Origin: Nostoc cf. commune SO-36
Lineage (GTDB): Bacteria; Cyanobacteriota; Cyanobacteriia; Cyanobacteriales; Nostocaceae
Length of the DNA stretch: 64,000 nucleotides
Direction of reading: 5' to 3'
NCBI RefSeq assembly: GCF_023734775.1
Contig: NZ_AP025732.1
Span: 682,001-746,000, forward strand
Part shown: piece after piece, positions 45,851 to 54,710 of the stretch
How the letters are laid out: every line of letters starts with the position of its first letter
Position numbering within the stretch: position 1 is the stretch's first letter
Position numbers and translations under genes: made by a program
Notes under the pieces: model-generated
Database searches by the model: none
What the model saw: the letters and a program-made list of their open reading frames with translations, nothing else
Told to the model about the DNA's origin: nothing

Positions 45851-47124
45851 AAAATAGTCACCTGTGGCGAATCATATTCACCAGACTGATTCTTGTGTAG
45901 TGGACTTTCCGCTCCATCTACCCGCACTCGGACAATATAAGTTCCTGGCTTGACGTTTTTGATCGGAATAGTGATTGCATCAGTATCTTCAGTACGTGAT
46001 GCAACAACGAAAGAGTACGCTGACGGGGTATCACGTGATGCCTCATTGAGTAGCAAAACTACTCGCTGTGCTTTACCAACTTTGGGCTGGAATTTAACGG
46101 TAATTTCTGCTGTGCGTAAATTGTCGCTGCTATTTTCTACTTTAGCGACGAATGCTGTAATTGTTGGGTGTAAGACAAAAGCCACAATATTTGATTCAAC
46201 TAAAAGATCCGTTTGCTCTACATTGCCCATTCTCAGGTGTACAACTTGGATACCCTGTACACTGGCGTATAAATCTGGCGGGATTAACAGGCTGATTTGA
46301 GTTTCTTTTACTTCTTGAGGTACTATTAGTGTCTCCGTATTTCCGAAACGAACTCGTGTGATTTCACCGCGTAACCGTTTACCACGAATTACTAATGTTG
46401 TGCCTGTAAGAATCATTTGCTCAGTCTTTGCCGGAGCCATAACTTGCTCTATACTCGGCAAAGACAAGGGCATCAGGTAGAAACCTTCAGAGTTGTCATT
46501 GCTACTCTCAATCAATACCATTGATGCCAGATAAGTCGCTGAAGGTCGATAGTGTGTTTGTAAAGCAGACCATAACTTAGAAGTTTCTTCCATGTTAAAA
46601 AACTCTGGAGTCAATTTGATCTGCCCAATTTGTTCAGCTAAATCCGAAACAGATACATTTGCTACAGCTTGCGAAAAAGCACTTGAGGTATTGGTTGTAG
46701 ATGCATTGATCAAAGTGTTTTCAAGAATATCAGATGTAATAGCTGGTGTTTTATGTAACAAATGCATTGCGTAGCCAAGTAAAAGCTCCGCCTGAAAATC
46801 TTTGGCTCCATAAGCTGTCAGCAAGTAATGAAGATCAAGAGCTAATGGTGGAGTCTGAGAGCGCGGGTTTCCATTAATACGTGAATGTCGGCTCCGAAAT
46901 TCCTGAGATACCCAATCGACATTGCGATTCTGTGTCACTTGATAGAGGAAGAGGTTGAGTTGGGCACGCTCGTCGGCTTCAACCGAAATTCGATCAGGTG
47001 GTAGGGCAGTTACAATGACATCACCAACACTAGCAGTGATCGGATCACTGACTAAACCATTTTCCAGCAAGACTTTTAGTACTGCTGTCACGGCGGCTAT
47101 AGAGAGCACATTACTCATCCTCAT
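45847..47124 (-). CDS. DUF4255 protein (Pvc16/Afp16-like tail-terminator family)
   Basis: 425 residues. The first 190 residues are the DUF4255 domain: MSNVLSIAAVTAVLKVLLEN, ITASVGDVIVTALPPDRISV, ERAQLNLFLYQVTQNRNVDW and ALDLHYLLTAYGAKDFQAEL. The second half carries IPT/Ig-like beta sandwiches (TLVIRGKRLRGEITRVRFGN; GTYIVRVRVDGAESPL). DUF4255 proteins cap the sheath end in contractile injection systems (Afp16/Pvc16). The start may be ATG 47124 or 47118. It is the first gene of a two-gene unit with the AAA ATPase. Cyanobacterial relatives belong to thylakoid-anchored or extracellular systems. Confidence 0.88.
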   Translation of the reverse strand: MRMSNVLSIAAVTAVLKVLLENGLVSDPITASVGDVIVTALPPDRISVEADERAQLNLFLYQVTQNRNVDWVSQEFRSRHSRINGNPRSQTPPLALDLHYLLTAYGAKDFQAELLLGYAMHLLHKTPAITSDILENTLINASTTNTSSAFSQAVANVSVSDLAEQIGQIKLTPEFFNMEETSKLWSALQTHYRPSATYLASMVLIESSNDNSEGFYLMPLSLPSIEQVMAPAKTEQMILTGTTLVIRGKRLRGEITRVRFGNTETLIVPQEVKETQISLLIPPDLYASVQGIQVVHLRMGNVEQTDLLVESNIVAFVLHPTITAFVAKVENSSDNLRTAEITVKFQPKVGKAQRVVLLLNEASRDTPSAYSFVVASRTEDTDAITIPIKNVKPGTYIVRVRVDGAESPLHKNQSGEYDSPQVTIL

Positions 47125-47628
47125 TCCTCATGGCAATAGCACATATTAATCATGTACGCCAGAATACATTGACAGAATATATTTTGCAAAACTTTAAATA
47201 TTCTGTAGCGGGGATTGGGGATTAGAGACTAGTCCCTGGTAGTCTGTCAAGCTAGTTTTCATGGTTTTTACTCAGGAATTTAGTACTGAGTAAATAAGGG
47301 CTATCCTGACTACGAACTTGTTAACCCACCCATCAATTTGAACTTGACAGAGTATTAACTAAAGAATCCCGCTAACGACCCTAGTTGAATTTGCGTTAAT
47401 TAATTTAACATCAGGAACCAATTTCAACTACCACAGGTCTGAATTTTAAACATTTTATCAAATTGATAAGATTAGTTTTATGTTAAGCTGAGTATAATTA
47501 AATAAAGTACTAGTAGTATATATTACCGATGTCGATCTAAACTTACAAGTAAAACATTTGCAATACTAGTATTATCTCTGACTAAAATTAACAGTTTAAC
47601 TTAACGTAACTAGGATGGGTTTCCCCAG
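47125..47628. other. Divergent promoter region between the DUF4255 and kinase genes
   Basis: About 500 bases between divergent genes, AT-rich. TAGGATGGGTTTCCCCAG lies just before the kinase ATG. No repeat or RNA gene is visible. Shared regulatory sites could connect the injection-system module with the kinase. Confidence 0.4.
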
Positions 47629-49530
47629 ATGCAATCCCCACCTTCTTCAAATTCTTGGATTGGTCGATTCGTAGGTGATAACGAACGATACCGTTTAGAC
47701 AAACGTTTAGGCGGGGGTGGCATGGGAGATGTCTTCCTGGCAACAGACACCCGTGTAGGTCAGCAGGTAGCGTTGAAGTTGCTCAAAGATACGCTGGTGG
47801 CATCACAAGAAATGAGAAAGCGTTTTGAGCGTGAGGTGGCAGTTTGTGCTGCTTTGCAAAGTGACCACATTGTTAAGATTAGTGATTGTGGTGTAACTCC
47901 GGAAGGTTTTCCATTTTACGTAATGGAATATTTGCGGGGGCAAACGCTCAGGCAATTACTACTGCGCGAAAAGCGGCCATCTGTCGAGCGGACGGTGAAC
48001 ATTATGGCGCAAGTTTGCAAGGGTCTACAGCTTGCCCATCAAGGAGTTACTCTGCAACGGGATGGAGGCAAAACCACTGAGCATATTCAGGTAGTTCACC
48101 GCGATCTGAAGCCAGATAATATATTTTTAGTACCTACAGATTTGGGAGAGTGGGTCAAGGTTTTGGATTTTGGTGTTGCCAAAATTCGGAGTGAATCTTC
48201 AGAAAATTCCAATATTACAAATATAACTAGTACATTTATCGGTACATTTCGTTACGCACCTCCTGAACAAATCCAAAGCGATAAAAATTTGGATGCCAGA
48301 GGCGATATTTACAGCTTAGGAATTATCCTTTATGAAATGCTGAGTGCTGCTGACCCCTTTGGAATCAGCATTAAAGGTAATCATATCAGTGAAGCTTCTT
48401 GGGTATTAGCTCATGCTTATGAGCCACCCAAACCACTGCGATCGCAACCAGGGTGTGAGCATTTACCCGTAGAATTGGAAGCGGTGGTGATGAAATGCCT
48501 CCACAAAAACCCAGCTAACCGATTTGCAACAGTAGAAGAACTAAATCAGGCTTTGCAAGCTGCTGCCAAGTTTGCCACAGGAACTACTAATGTACCCGGA
48601 CAGATTACTGGGCAACCGCAACCTTCCTACAATCAAGGTTCAAATCACGAAACTGTTCCTAGACAATCGAACGACGATACCGTTATTCGCCCTCCATCTG
48701 CATATAATCAGGGTTCAAATCACGAAACTGTTCCCAGACAATCGAACGACGACACCGTTATTCGCCCTCCATCTGCATATAATCAGGGTTCAAATCACGA
48801 AACAGTTCCCAGACCATTTAACCCGATTGAGCAAAGCCAATCTGAAGAAACCGTTCCTCCTCTTCAGGCTGGATACAATCAAGGTTCAAATCACGAAACC
48901 GTTCCTAGACCATTTAACCCAGTTGAGCAAAATCAACAGAGTCCTGTGAATAATCAGAATGCCAACAAACCTGATGTGACGTTATTTCAACCACGATCAG
49001 CATTTAATCAAGGTGGACAACAAACGCCACCAGATAAGACATTATTTCAACCGCGACCAGGATCTAATCAAGGTGGGCAACAAACGCCACCAGATAAGAC
49101 ATTGTATCAACCGCGATCAGCATTTAATCAAGGTGGGCAACAAACACCACCAGATAAGACATTATTTCAACCGCGACCAGGATCTAATCAAGGTGGACAA
49201 CAAACGCCACCAGATAAGACATTATTTCAACCGCGACCAGGATCTAATCAAGGTGGGCAACAAACGCCACCAGATAAGACATTATTTCAACCGCGACCTG
49301 CATCCAATAGAGGTAGATCACAAGCGCCAGTAGATGACACTATTTACCAACCAAGGCTAGTTGGGCAGCTAACTACAAGAATTTCTCCCAATTTTTTGCG
49401 AATCGTAGGAGTGGTCTTGGCTATTGGGCTGACTTTAGCATTGGCAACCTATATATATACTCAATTTCAATCTCGTAAAGAGCCAAGCAACCAGCAAGGT
49501 TTACCTAATAGCGATCGCATTCAGAACTAA
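47629..49530 (+). CDS. Membrane-anchored Ser/Thr protein kinase with repetitive linker
   Basis: 633 residues. Kinase domain residues 20-315: GGGGMGDVFLATD, K50 in VALKLL, catalytic VVHRDLKPDN (D159), DFG at 180-182 and YAPPEQIQSDKNLDARGDIY. RD-type, all key residues present. The linker of residues 330-570 has three copies of a 25-residue unit (YNQGSNHETVPRQSNDDTVI) and about five of a 20-residue unit (GGQQTPPDKTLFQPRPGSNQ). Each holds an acidic-x-Thr-hydrophobic motif (HETVP, DDTVI, DKTLF). A single helix near the end (FLRIVGVVLAIGLTLALATY) anchors it to the membrane with a short outside tail. The linker threonines could be autophosphorylation or FHA-docking sites; this is inference. Confidence 0.92.
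   Translation: MQSPPSSNSWIGRFVGDNERYRLDKRLGGGGMGDVFLATDTRVGQQVALKLLKDTLVASQEMRKRFEREVAVCAALQSDHIVKISDCGVTPEGFPFYVMEYLRGQTLRQLLLREKRPSVERTVNIMAQVCKGLQLAHQGVTLQRDGGKTTEHIQVVHRDLKPDNIFLVPTDLGEWVKVLDFGVAKIRSESSENSNITNITSTFIGTFRYAPPEQIQSDKNLDARGDIYSLGIILYEMLSAADPFGISIKGNHISEASWVLAHAYEPPKPLRSQPGCEHLPVELEAVVMKCLHKNPANRFATVEELNQALQAAAKFATGTTNVPGQITGQPQPSYNQGSNHETVPRQSNDDTVIRPPSAYNQGSNHETVPRQSNDDTVIRPPSAYNQGSNHETVPRPFNPIEQSQSEETVPPLQAGYNQGSNHETVPRPFNPVEQNQQSPVNNQNANKPDVTLFQPRSAFNQGGQQTPPDKTLFQPRPGSNQGGQQTPPDKTLYQPRSAFNQGGQQTPPDKTLFQPRPGSNQGGQQTPPDKTLFQPRPGSNQGGQQTPPDKTLFQPRPASNRGRSQAPVDDTIYQPRLVGQLTTRISPNFLRIVGVVLAIGLTLALATYIYTQFQSRKEPSNQQGLPNSDRIQN
48637..48904 (+). repeat. 75-bp tandem repeats inside the kinase gene
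   Basis: Units of 75 bp encoding YNQGSNHETVPRQSNDDTVI plus RPPSA repeat with small variations, starting near 48628, 48703 and 48778, and a partial fourth near 48872. The third-position differences are few, so the expansion is recent. Confidence 0.85.
49012..49311 (+). repeat. 60-bp tandem repeats inside the kinase gene
   Basis: Five consecutive 60-bp units, each beginning GGTGG(A/G)CAACAAAC and encoding GGQQTPPDKTLFQPRPGSNQ or a close variant. They differ at very few bases. Three of five are almost identical, indicating recent slippage or unequal exchange. Confidence 0.9.
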
Positions 49531-49676
49531 TCGACAAAGAGGCAGGGGGAACTAAAGCTACAAACCTCACCCGCAAGTGGCGTGATTTGTCCCCCTGCTC
49601 CCCTGCTTCTTAATTCTGACTCTTGAATTATTTAACAAACTTTGGGGGTTTAAGTCCCCTGCCTCTATAGGCAGCG

Positions 49677-49713
49677 CGTTTTGTGTCGGGGTCTAAATCC
49701 CCGTCACAAAACG
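49677..49713. terminator. Strong hairpin between the kinase and PGM1-like genes
   Basis: CGTTTTGTG-T-CGGGG-TCTAAAT-CCCCG-T-CACAAAACG forms a 14-pair stem with one symmetric mismatch. It lies between convergent genes. A T-run is missing, so it may also be a dispersed palindrome. Confidence 0.55.
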
Positions 49714-49756
49714 TAATTGCGAATTGCGAATTGCGAATTGCGAATTGCGAATTGGT
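49713..49756. repeat. 7-bp tandem repeat GCGAATT
   Basis: Five to six consecutive copies of AATTGCG run up to the stop codon of the PGM1-like gene. This short tandemly repeated repetitive sequence type is classical for Nostoc and Anabaena. Confidence 0.85.
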
Positions 49757-51358
49757 TTAACTATATTCATCCCAAACTACGGGAAAGGAATAATCTGAAA
49801 ACGCCGAAAAATCATGATTTTCACTGCGGGTTTCTTCATCTAAAACTTTGACAACTTTGTTATAAATGTCTTGTGCTTGTTGCGGGGAATCACCGATGCT
49901 GGTCAATCCCAATTTGCCAAACTGCGAAAGACAACCCATGAGATGAAACACTGTACCCGTTTCTGTACAACTGTCGAAGTGCAGTCTGTGGTGAGCGATG
50001 ACATCCATCAAATCATTAGGCAATAATCCCTGATAGCGCTCTTTTTGCAGATTATCAGTGGCAATATAGTATTTTGGACGACCTTGTTGACTATAAAATA
50101 AACCTGTGGAAAGGTCATAGCGCCCGTTGGTTAATAATTTCAGGGTCATGAATGGATGAGTTGTACCGCCTTTACGCAGGTTAATTTCAATCGCCTGAAT
50201 ATCCCACTCTCCGTTACCTTTATCAACGGCGATAAAATCTACACCAAATCGCTCTAAAGTGCCTTTCTCTGCTAGCTTTCTGCCAACTTGTATTCCCAAT
50301 TGCTGTAATTGCAATCGATATCTTTCATCAGCCGGAAAGCGACAACCAAGATAAATCTGACCGTCTGGGCCTCCCAGAATTTGGTCGTGGGTTGAAAGTA
50401 TTTCCACTTCACCAGCAGGTGTAATCCGTCCTTGGACGCTGGGCGATCGCTTAATTTCCCCTTCGACAAATGCTTCGGTGATTGCCCCTAATTCCGGGAT
50501 TCTTCCAGAAAAATTTTCCCAAGTCTCTTGCTTTGCTTGAAAGCGCATTGTTGAGAAGCGATCGCTAATTGCTGTTACCCTTTCGGCATGAGTACCTTTG
50601 CTTGGTGCTAAATTTTCAATCGGTCTGAGATCCAGCAATGCATTCCCTTCTCCAGAAATGCCTTCGTTGAGTTTTATTACTACCCGTTGTAAAGTCGGTT
50701 GTCGTTCCCACAAATCAACGGTAGCCTCTGCCAAATCTTGATGATTCCAAATTTTTTCGCTGCCATCTGGATGGGGTACTCCACCTTCTTTAAAAATTTG
50801 CCGACTACCACTCTTTGTCCCCCAAATCTGTAAATTTGGTGCAGCAGCATACAGTGGTACACCTAATTTTAAAGACAATTCACCTTCCCAACGCGAAGAA
50901 TTATAGCATATCATAAATGATTTGTCTAGCCTTAAAGATTGATGAATCCGCTCTAGTAGGCGGGGGCGTTCTAAAATCTTTTGGCTCAGAGACTTAAGTG
51001 AGGAATCGTAAGTAGAAAGTAGTAGCAAACGATTGCGAGCATGAGAAAAAGGAATTCCTGGCAACAGTTGCAGATAATAATCAATGATACTAGGATGTAG
51101 CGGTACTGATGTTACATAAATCAGCCGAGTCCGAGGATTCCGCAACCGAATTAAGGAAAATAGTAATCTTTCTTCATAATGCTCAAAACCTTCGATCTTT
51201 TTGAGTTCTCGCTGGTCGAGACTCACAGAAGGAATAATTAAAATATCTGCTTCACTATTGTCAAATAGCTCGCTCGTTTTCCAGCGATCGCGCAGGGTTA
51301 ATTGTAAGTGGCGAAACTTCTCAACCTGTTCTAACTCGGAAATATTTAGTGTTGCCAT
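49757..51358 (-). CDS. PGM1-type ATP-grasp peptide ligase-related protein
   Basis: 533 residues. The N-terminal 180 residues (FRHLQLTLRDRWKTSELFDN, RNPRTRLIYVTSVPLHPSII) precede an ATP-grasp fold: LYAAAPNLQIWGTKSGSRQI, LQRVVIKLNEGISGEGNALL with the lysine and Gly-rich loop, and DFIAVDKGNGEWDIQAIEIN where aspartate and glutamate/asparagine bind magnesium. The C-terminal domain is of the PGM1 type. PGM1 joins amino acids to peptides in pheganomycin synthesis; cyanobacterial relatives are widespread and their substrate is unknown. ATP-dependent carboxylate-amine ligation is the likely chemistry. It is not adjacent to any peptide biosynthesis gene. Confidence 0.85.
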   Translation of the reverse strand: MATLNISELEQVEKFRHLQLTLRDRWKTSELFDNSEADILIIPSVSLDQRELKKIEGFEHYEERLLFSLIRLRNPRTRLIYVTSVPLHPSIIDYYLQLLPGIPFSHARNRLLLLSTYDSSLKSLSQKILERPRLLERIHQSLRLDKSFMICYNSSRWEGELSLKLGVPLYAAAPNLQIWGTKSGSRQIFKEGGVPHPDGSEKIWNHQDLAEATVDLWERQPTLQRVVIKLNEGISGEGNALLDLRPIENLAPSKGTHAERVTAISDRFSTMRFQAKQETWENFSGRIPELGAITEAFVEGEIKRSPSVQGRITPAGEVEILSTHDQILGGPDGQIYLGCRFPADERYRLQLQQLGIQVGRKLAEKGTLERFGVDFIAVDKGNGEWDIQAIEINLRKGGTTHPFMTLKLLTNGRYDLSTGLFYSQQGRPKYYIATDNLQKERYQGLLPNDLMDVIAHHRLHFDSCTETGTVFHLMGCLSQFGKLGLTSIGDSPQQAQDIYNKVVKVLDEETRSENHDFSAFSDYSFPVVWDEYS

Positions 51359-51817
51359 AACCCCTACCCTCTAATGATCTCAATGTAGCGCACCACGGAG
51401 GTTTTTGGAAGATGCATAGTTGCGGTGTTAAGGTTCAGGTAGTTTTGCCAGATATTTAAATAAATCGGTCAGAATAAATCAAACTATAGCAACCCCTAGA
51501 TGCCCGACTTATTAAAGAAGTCAGATATCTTGTTAATCACTATTTCCTTAATATATTTTCAGTCTTAAGGTTGAGACAAATCCAGCTTACTTTACCTCTA
51601 GGGAGCGATAAAGTACAGCAATATAATAGTTAACTTAAAAGCAGTTGAAAAAGATAAATTCTTCATCACATCAGAGTTGTGTACTTATTTTCATGGTCAG
51701 GCGTGAGGATAAATAATGTAAATTGCGTACAGTTGCTAGGAATAAGTAAGTTTGGCAAATATCCAGAATAAAAATGCCCAAAATTGCACATACCTAGCGA
51801 GAGTCAAAGCAAAAAAT
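51359..51817. other. Intergenic region upstream of the PGM1-like gene
   Basis: About 460 bases between divergent genes. No coding frame, RNA or repeat was recognised. Confidence 0.45.
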
Positions 51818-51849
51818 AAACCTTGGGTTGAATTTTCGATCCAAGGTTT
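51818..51849. terminator. Hairpin AAACCTTGG...CCAAGGTTT before the SDR gene
   Basis: A 9-bp perfect inverted repeat with a 14-base loop lies 77 bases before the SDR start. Upstream of it is AAAAAATA. It could be a leader hairpin or attenuator-like element. There is no gene immediately to its left to terminate. Confidence 0.45.
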
Positions 51850-51925
51850 AGTTATGAAATAGGGAATAGGTGAAGTAACTAATTCCCAAAGCACAATTCA
51901 ATATTCAATTACCAAGGTAAAACAG

Positions 51926-52807
51926 ATGGCTAAATCAAAAGAGCAAAAAGAGCAAAAAGAGAAAAAATTGCAACCGCCGCAGCAACAAGAAACACCAGGT
52001 GTTGAATCAGAAATGACACCAAAACCCAAAGCAGACGATGCTCAATATCGGGGTAGTGGTAAATTACAAGATAAAGTAGCATTGATCACGGGTGCAGATA
52101 GTGGTATTGGTCGTGCTGTAGCGATCGCATTTGCTAAAGAAGGTGCAGATGTAGCGATTCTTTACCTAAATGAACACGACGATGCCAAAGAAACCAAACA
52201 TTTGGTAGAAAAACAAGGTCGTCGTGCAGTCACCATCGCAGGTGATATTGGCGATGAAACTTTTTGTCAGCAAGCCGTACAACAAACAGTTGGTGAGTTT
52301 GGCAAACTCGATATTCTCATCAACAATGCCGGCGAACAGCATCCGAAAGAAAGTATCGAGGAAATCACCGAAGAGCAACTAGAGCGGACTTTCCGCACTA
52401 ATATCTTCTCAATGTTTTTCATGACTAAGGCTGCACTCAAGCATTTGCAAGCAGGCAGTTCTATCGTCAATACTACATCGGTAACAGCTTATAAAGGTAG
52501 CCCACAACTGCTAGATTACTCATCTACAAAAGGTGCGATCGTTGCTTTTACTCGCTCCTTATCAAAAAATTTGGTATCAAAAGGAATTCGCGTTAATGCT
52601 GTTGCGCCAGGGCCAATTTGGACACCTTTAATTCCCTCAACTTTTCCTGAAGAGAAAGTTGAAAATTTTGGCAAACAAGTACCAATGCAACGAGCCGGAC
52701 AACCAGAAGAAGTTGCTCCTAGCTATGTATATTTAGCCTCTGATGATGGTTCTTATGTCTCTGGACAAGTGTTACATGTCAATGGTGGAGATGTTGTCAA
52801 TGGGTAA
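51926..52807 (+). CDS. SDR oxidoreductase with N-terminal extension (YghA/GSP39-like)
   Basis: 293 residues. An unusual Lys/Glu/Gln-rich extension (SKEQKEQKEKKLQPPQQQET) fills the first 40 residues. The Rossmann domain follows: KVALITGADSGIGRAVAIAF, NNAGEQHPKESIEEITEEQL, serine in SSIVNTTSVTAYKGSPQLLD and YSSTKGAIVAFTRSLS with the Tyr-x-x-x-Lys pair. The C-terminus has GPIWTPLIPSTFPEE and YVSGQVLHVNGGDVVNG. This is the group with E. coli YghA and the Bacillus general stress protein 39, often osmotic or desiccation-linked NADP-dependent enzymes. Its substrate is uncertain. Confidence 0.93.
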   Translation: MAKSKEQKEQKEKKLQPPQQQETPGVESEMTPKPKADDAQYRGSGKLQDKVALITGADSGIGRAVAIAFAKEGADVAILYLNEHDDAKETKHLVEKQGRRAVTIAGDIGDETFCQQAVQQTVGEFGKLDILINNAGEQHPKESIEEITEEQLERTFRTNIFSMFFMTKAALKHLQAGSSIVNTTSVTAYKGSPQLLDYSSTKGAIVAFTRSLSKNLVSKGIRVNAVAPGPIWTPLIPSTFPEEKVENFGKQVPMQRAGQPEEVAPSYVYLASDDGSYVSGQVLHVNGGDVVNG

Positions 52808-52814
52808 GTGAAAA

Positions 52815-52870
52815 AGTAGTCATTAGTCATTAGTCATTAGTTATCTACTTTATACAAATGACTAATGATA
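52815..52870. repeat. Short tandem repeat (GTCATTA heptamers)
   Basis: GTCATTAGTCATTAGTCATT runs directly behind the SDR gene, with an inverse copy (CAAATGACTAATGATA) about 20 bases later. A hairpin is therefore possible and could stop transcription. Confidence 0.7.
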
Positions 52871-52984
52871 AAAAATAATCATTCCTAACTATACCCTAAT
52901 TTTCCTCCATTGGAGAGATGAGTTAATATTGAAATATTGATAATGTATTTAGCAGCAAACATTTAAGAAATAATAAGTACGTTT

Positions 52985-53242
52985 ATGGCATCTCCTACAC
53001 CACTGCATGGCACAGAACTAGTAGATTGTGCTAGAGCAAATGCCAAGCAAGGAATTGAAACTGCTGCTTATCAATGTGGCTATGGTCAAGACCTCAACAA
53101 ATTTGCACGAGAACTCAGACAAGCTTGTGAAGAAATGAATTTACAAGTGAAGGAACTCAGCGGATTGATTACTGACCAGGACATGATACTGGAATTGGGT
53201 ACTGGCGAAATTGTTGCTCCAGATACGGCATCAGAATTGTAA
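52985..53242 (+). CDS. Small conserved cyanobacterial protein, 85 aa
   Basis: ATG 52985 starts MASPTPLHGTELVDCARANA. The sequence is mixed and helical (QCGYGQDLNKFARELRQACE, LQVKELSGLITDQDMILELG). There is no signal peptide or membrane helix. Three cysteines are present. I have the impression of a conserved Nostocales hypothetical but know of no function. It follows the SDR gene by 177 bases including a tandem repeat, so it is probably a separate unit. Confidence 0.65.
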   Translation: MASPTPLHGTELVDCARANAKQGIETAAYQCGYGQDLNKFARELRQACEEMNLQVKELSGLITDQDMILELGTGEIVAPDTASEL

Positions 53243-53244
53243 AA

Positions 53245-53309
53245 TTAGTCATTTGTCATTTGTACTTTGTTCTTCACTAATGACCAATGACCAATGACTA
53301 ATGACTCTT
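53245..53309. repeat. Short tandem repeats (TCATTTG / TGACCAA)
   Basis: TCATTTGTCATTTGT at the left and TGACCAATGACCAATGACTA at the right are roughly inverse to each other and separate the small gene from the mgtE stop. Same repeat family as at 11562 and 52815. Confidence 0.7.
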
Positions 53310-54710
53310 TTATAACTTTAAAATTACTCGCGCCAAATTGAAGTAAATCAAAACGCCCAGTACATCAACTGCTGTGGTAATGAATGGTGCTGACATTAAT
53401 GCTGGATCTAAACGGAGATAGCGAAATAGAAACGGCAGTGCTGAACCGGAGATAGAAGCTAAAAGAGAAATAGCTACCAGACTAACGCCTACAGCGATCG
53501 CTACTTCTAATCGTCCTTGCAGAAAATAAGCCCAGATAGTAGCGATCGTACCTAACATTCCTCCTAATAATAACCCTGCGATCGCTTCCCGACCAATTAC
53601 TTGCAATGCGCCAAGCGATCGGATTTCATCGGTGTTCATCCCGCGAATCACCACTGTAGAAGATTGGGCCCCCACGTTACCACCAGTACCAGTCAGCAAA
53701 GGGATAAACGCTGTCAATGTCACCACTTTTGCCAAAAGATCCTCTTGCGACTTAATAATCGTTCCTGTAATGGTATTGGTTACAAGTAAAACCAATAACC
53801 ATACAACACGCTTTCGCGCAATTTCTAGTAAATTCATCTGAAAATAGTTGTCCCCCCCTGACTGCACACCACCACCTAAAGCGTAGATATCTTCGGTGGT
53901 TTCCTGTTGCAAAATATCAATCACATCATCGACGGTGACAATACCCACTAAACGCTGTTCTCGATCTACCACAGGTACAGCCAGAAAGTCATATCTTTGG
54001 ATTAATCTCGCGACTTCTTCTTGATCTGTATCAGTATGGACGAATATCACATCACGCGTCATAATTTCGCCAATGATTTGCTCAGGCTGAGATGTCACCA
54101 ACTCCCGCAACGATACAATCCCCGTTAAGCGCCTTGCCGTATCCATAACATAAAGATAATAAATCATCTCACTGGCATTAGCTAAGTTGCGAATTCGCTC
54201 TAGAGCTTGAGATACTGTAAAGTTTTCTTTCAGCGAAATTAACTCTAGCGTCATAATTCGCCCAGCCGTATCAGCTTCATAACCTAATAGTTGGGCTGTA
54301 GCTTGGCGTTCTGCTGGACTCAGTTGTTCTAGCAGACGATTAACGACTTTTGCCGGTAATTCATCAAATAACCTAGCTCGGTCATCCGGCGACATTTGAT
54401 CGACAATATCGCGGACTTCTTGACTTTTAAGTTCCTCGATTAATCGTTCTTGAACGCTGTAGTCAAGATATTCATAAACCTCGATTGCCTCATCCTTAGA
54501 AAGCAAGCGAAAAGCCAAAGCATGCATCGCTTCTGGCAAACCCTCAATCGCCTCGGCAATATCCGCAGGCTGCACAGGCACGAGAATAGCTTTTGCTCCC
54601 TGCAAGTCTCCCGCTTCCAGGAGCATTTGCAGCTGAGTCCGCACTAAATCTCGCAATTCCCTGCGTGAGACATTCTGGATGGTAGAGTTTAAATTGTTTA
54701 TCTCAGTCAA
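53310..54710 (-). CDS. mgtE: Magnesium transporter MgtE
   Basis: 466 residues in the standard order. The MgtE N domain (residues 20-140) is a superhelix with MSPDDRARLFDELPAKVVNR. Two CBS domains (about 140-270) include GRIMTLELISLKENFTVSQA, IIGEIMTRDVIFVHTDTDQE and LVGIVTVDDVIDILQQETTE. The C-terminal membrane part has five helices, including FIPLLTGTGGNVGAQSSTVV, the ion-pore helix with conserved Gly and Asn. The cytoplasmic N and CBS domains bind Mg and gate the channel. The length and domain set are complete. It is a monocistronic gene with short tandem repeats downstream. Confidence 0.96.
   Translation of the reverse strand: MTEINNLNSTIQNVSRRELRDLVRTQLQMLLEAGDLQGAKAILVPVQPADIAEAIEGLPEAMHALAFRLLSKDEAIEVYEYLDYSVQERLIEELKSQEVRDIVDQMSPDDRARLFDELPAKVVNRLLEQLSPAERQATAQLLGYEADTAGRIMTLELISLKENFTVSQALERIRNLANASEMIYYLYVMDTARRLTGIVSLRELVTSQPEQIIGEIMTRDVIFVHTDTDQEEVARLIQRYDFLAVPVVDREQRLVGIVTVDDVIDILQQETTEDIYALGGGVQSGGDNYFQMNLLEIARKRVVWLLVLLVTNTITGTIIKSQEDLLAKVVTLTAFIPLLTGTGGNVGAQSSTVVIRGMNTDEIRSLGALQVIGREAIAGLLLGGMLGTIATIWAYFLQGRLEVAIAVGVSLVAISLLASISGSALPFLFRYLRLDPALMSAPFITTAVDVLGVLIYFNLARVILKL

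Noticed and set aside
49013..49333. 106-codon ORF in another frame of the kinase linker
   Set aside because: A by-product of the 60-bp tandem repeat, which stays open in more than one frame.
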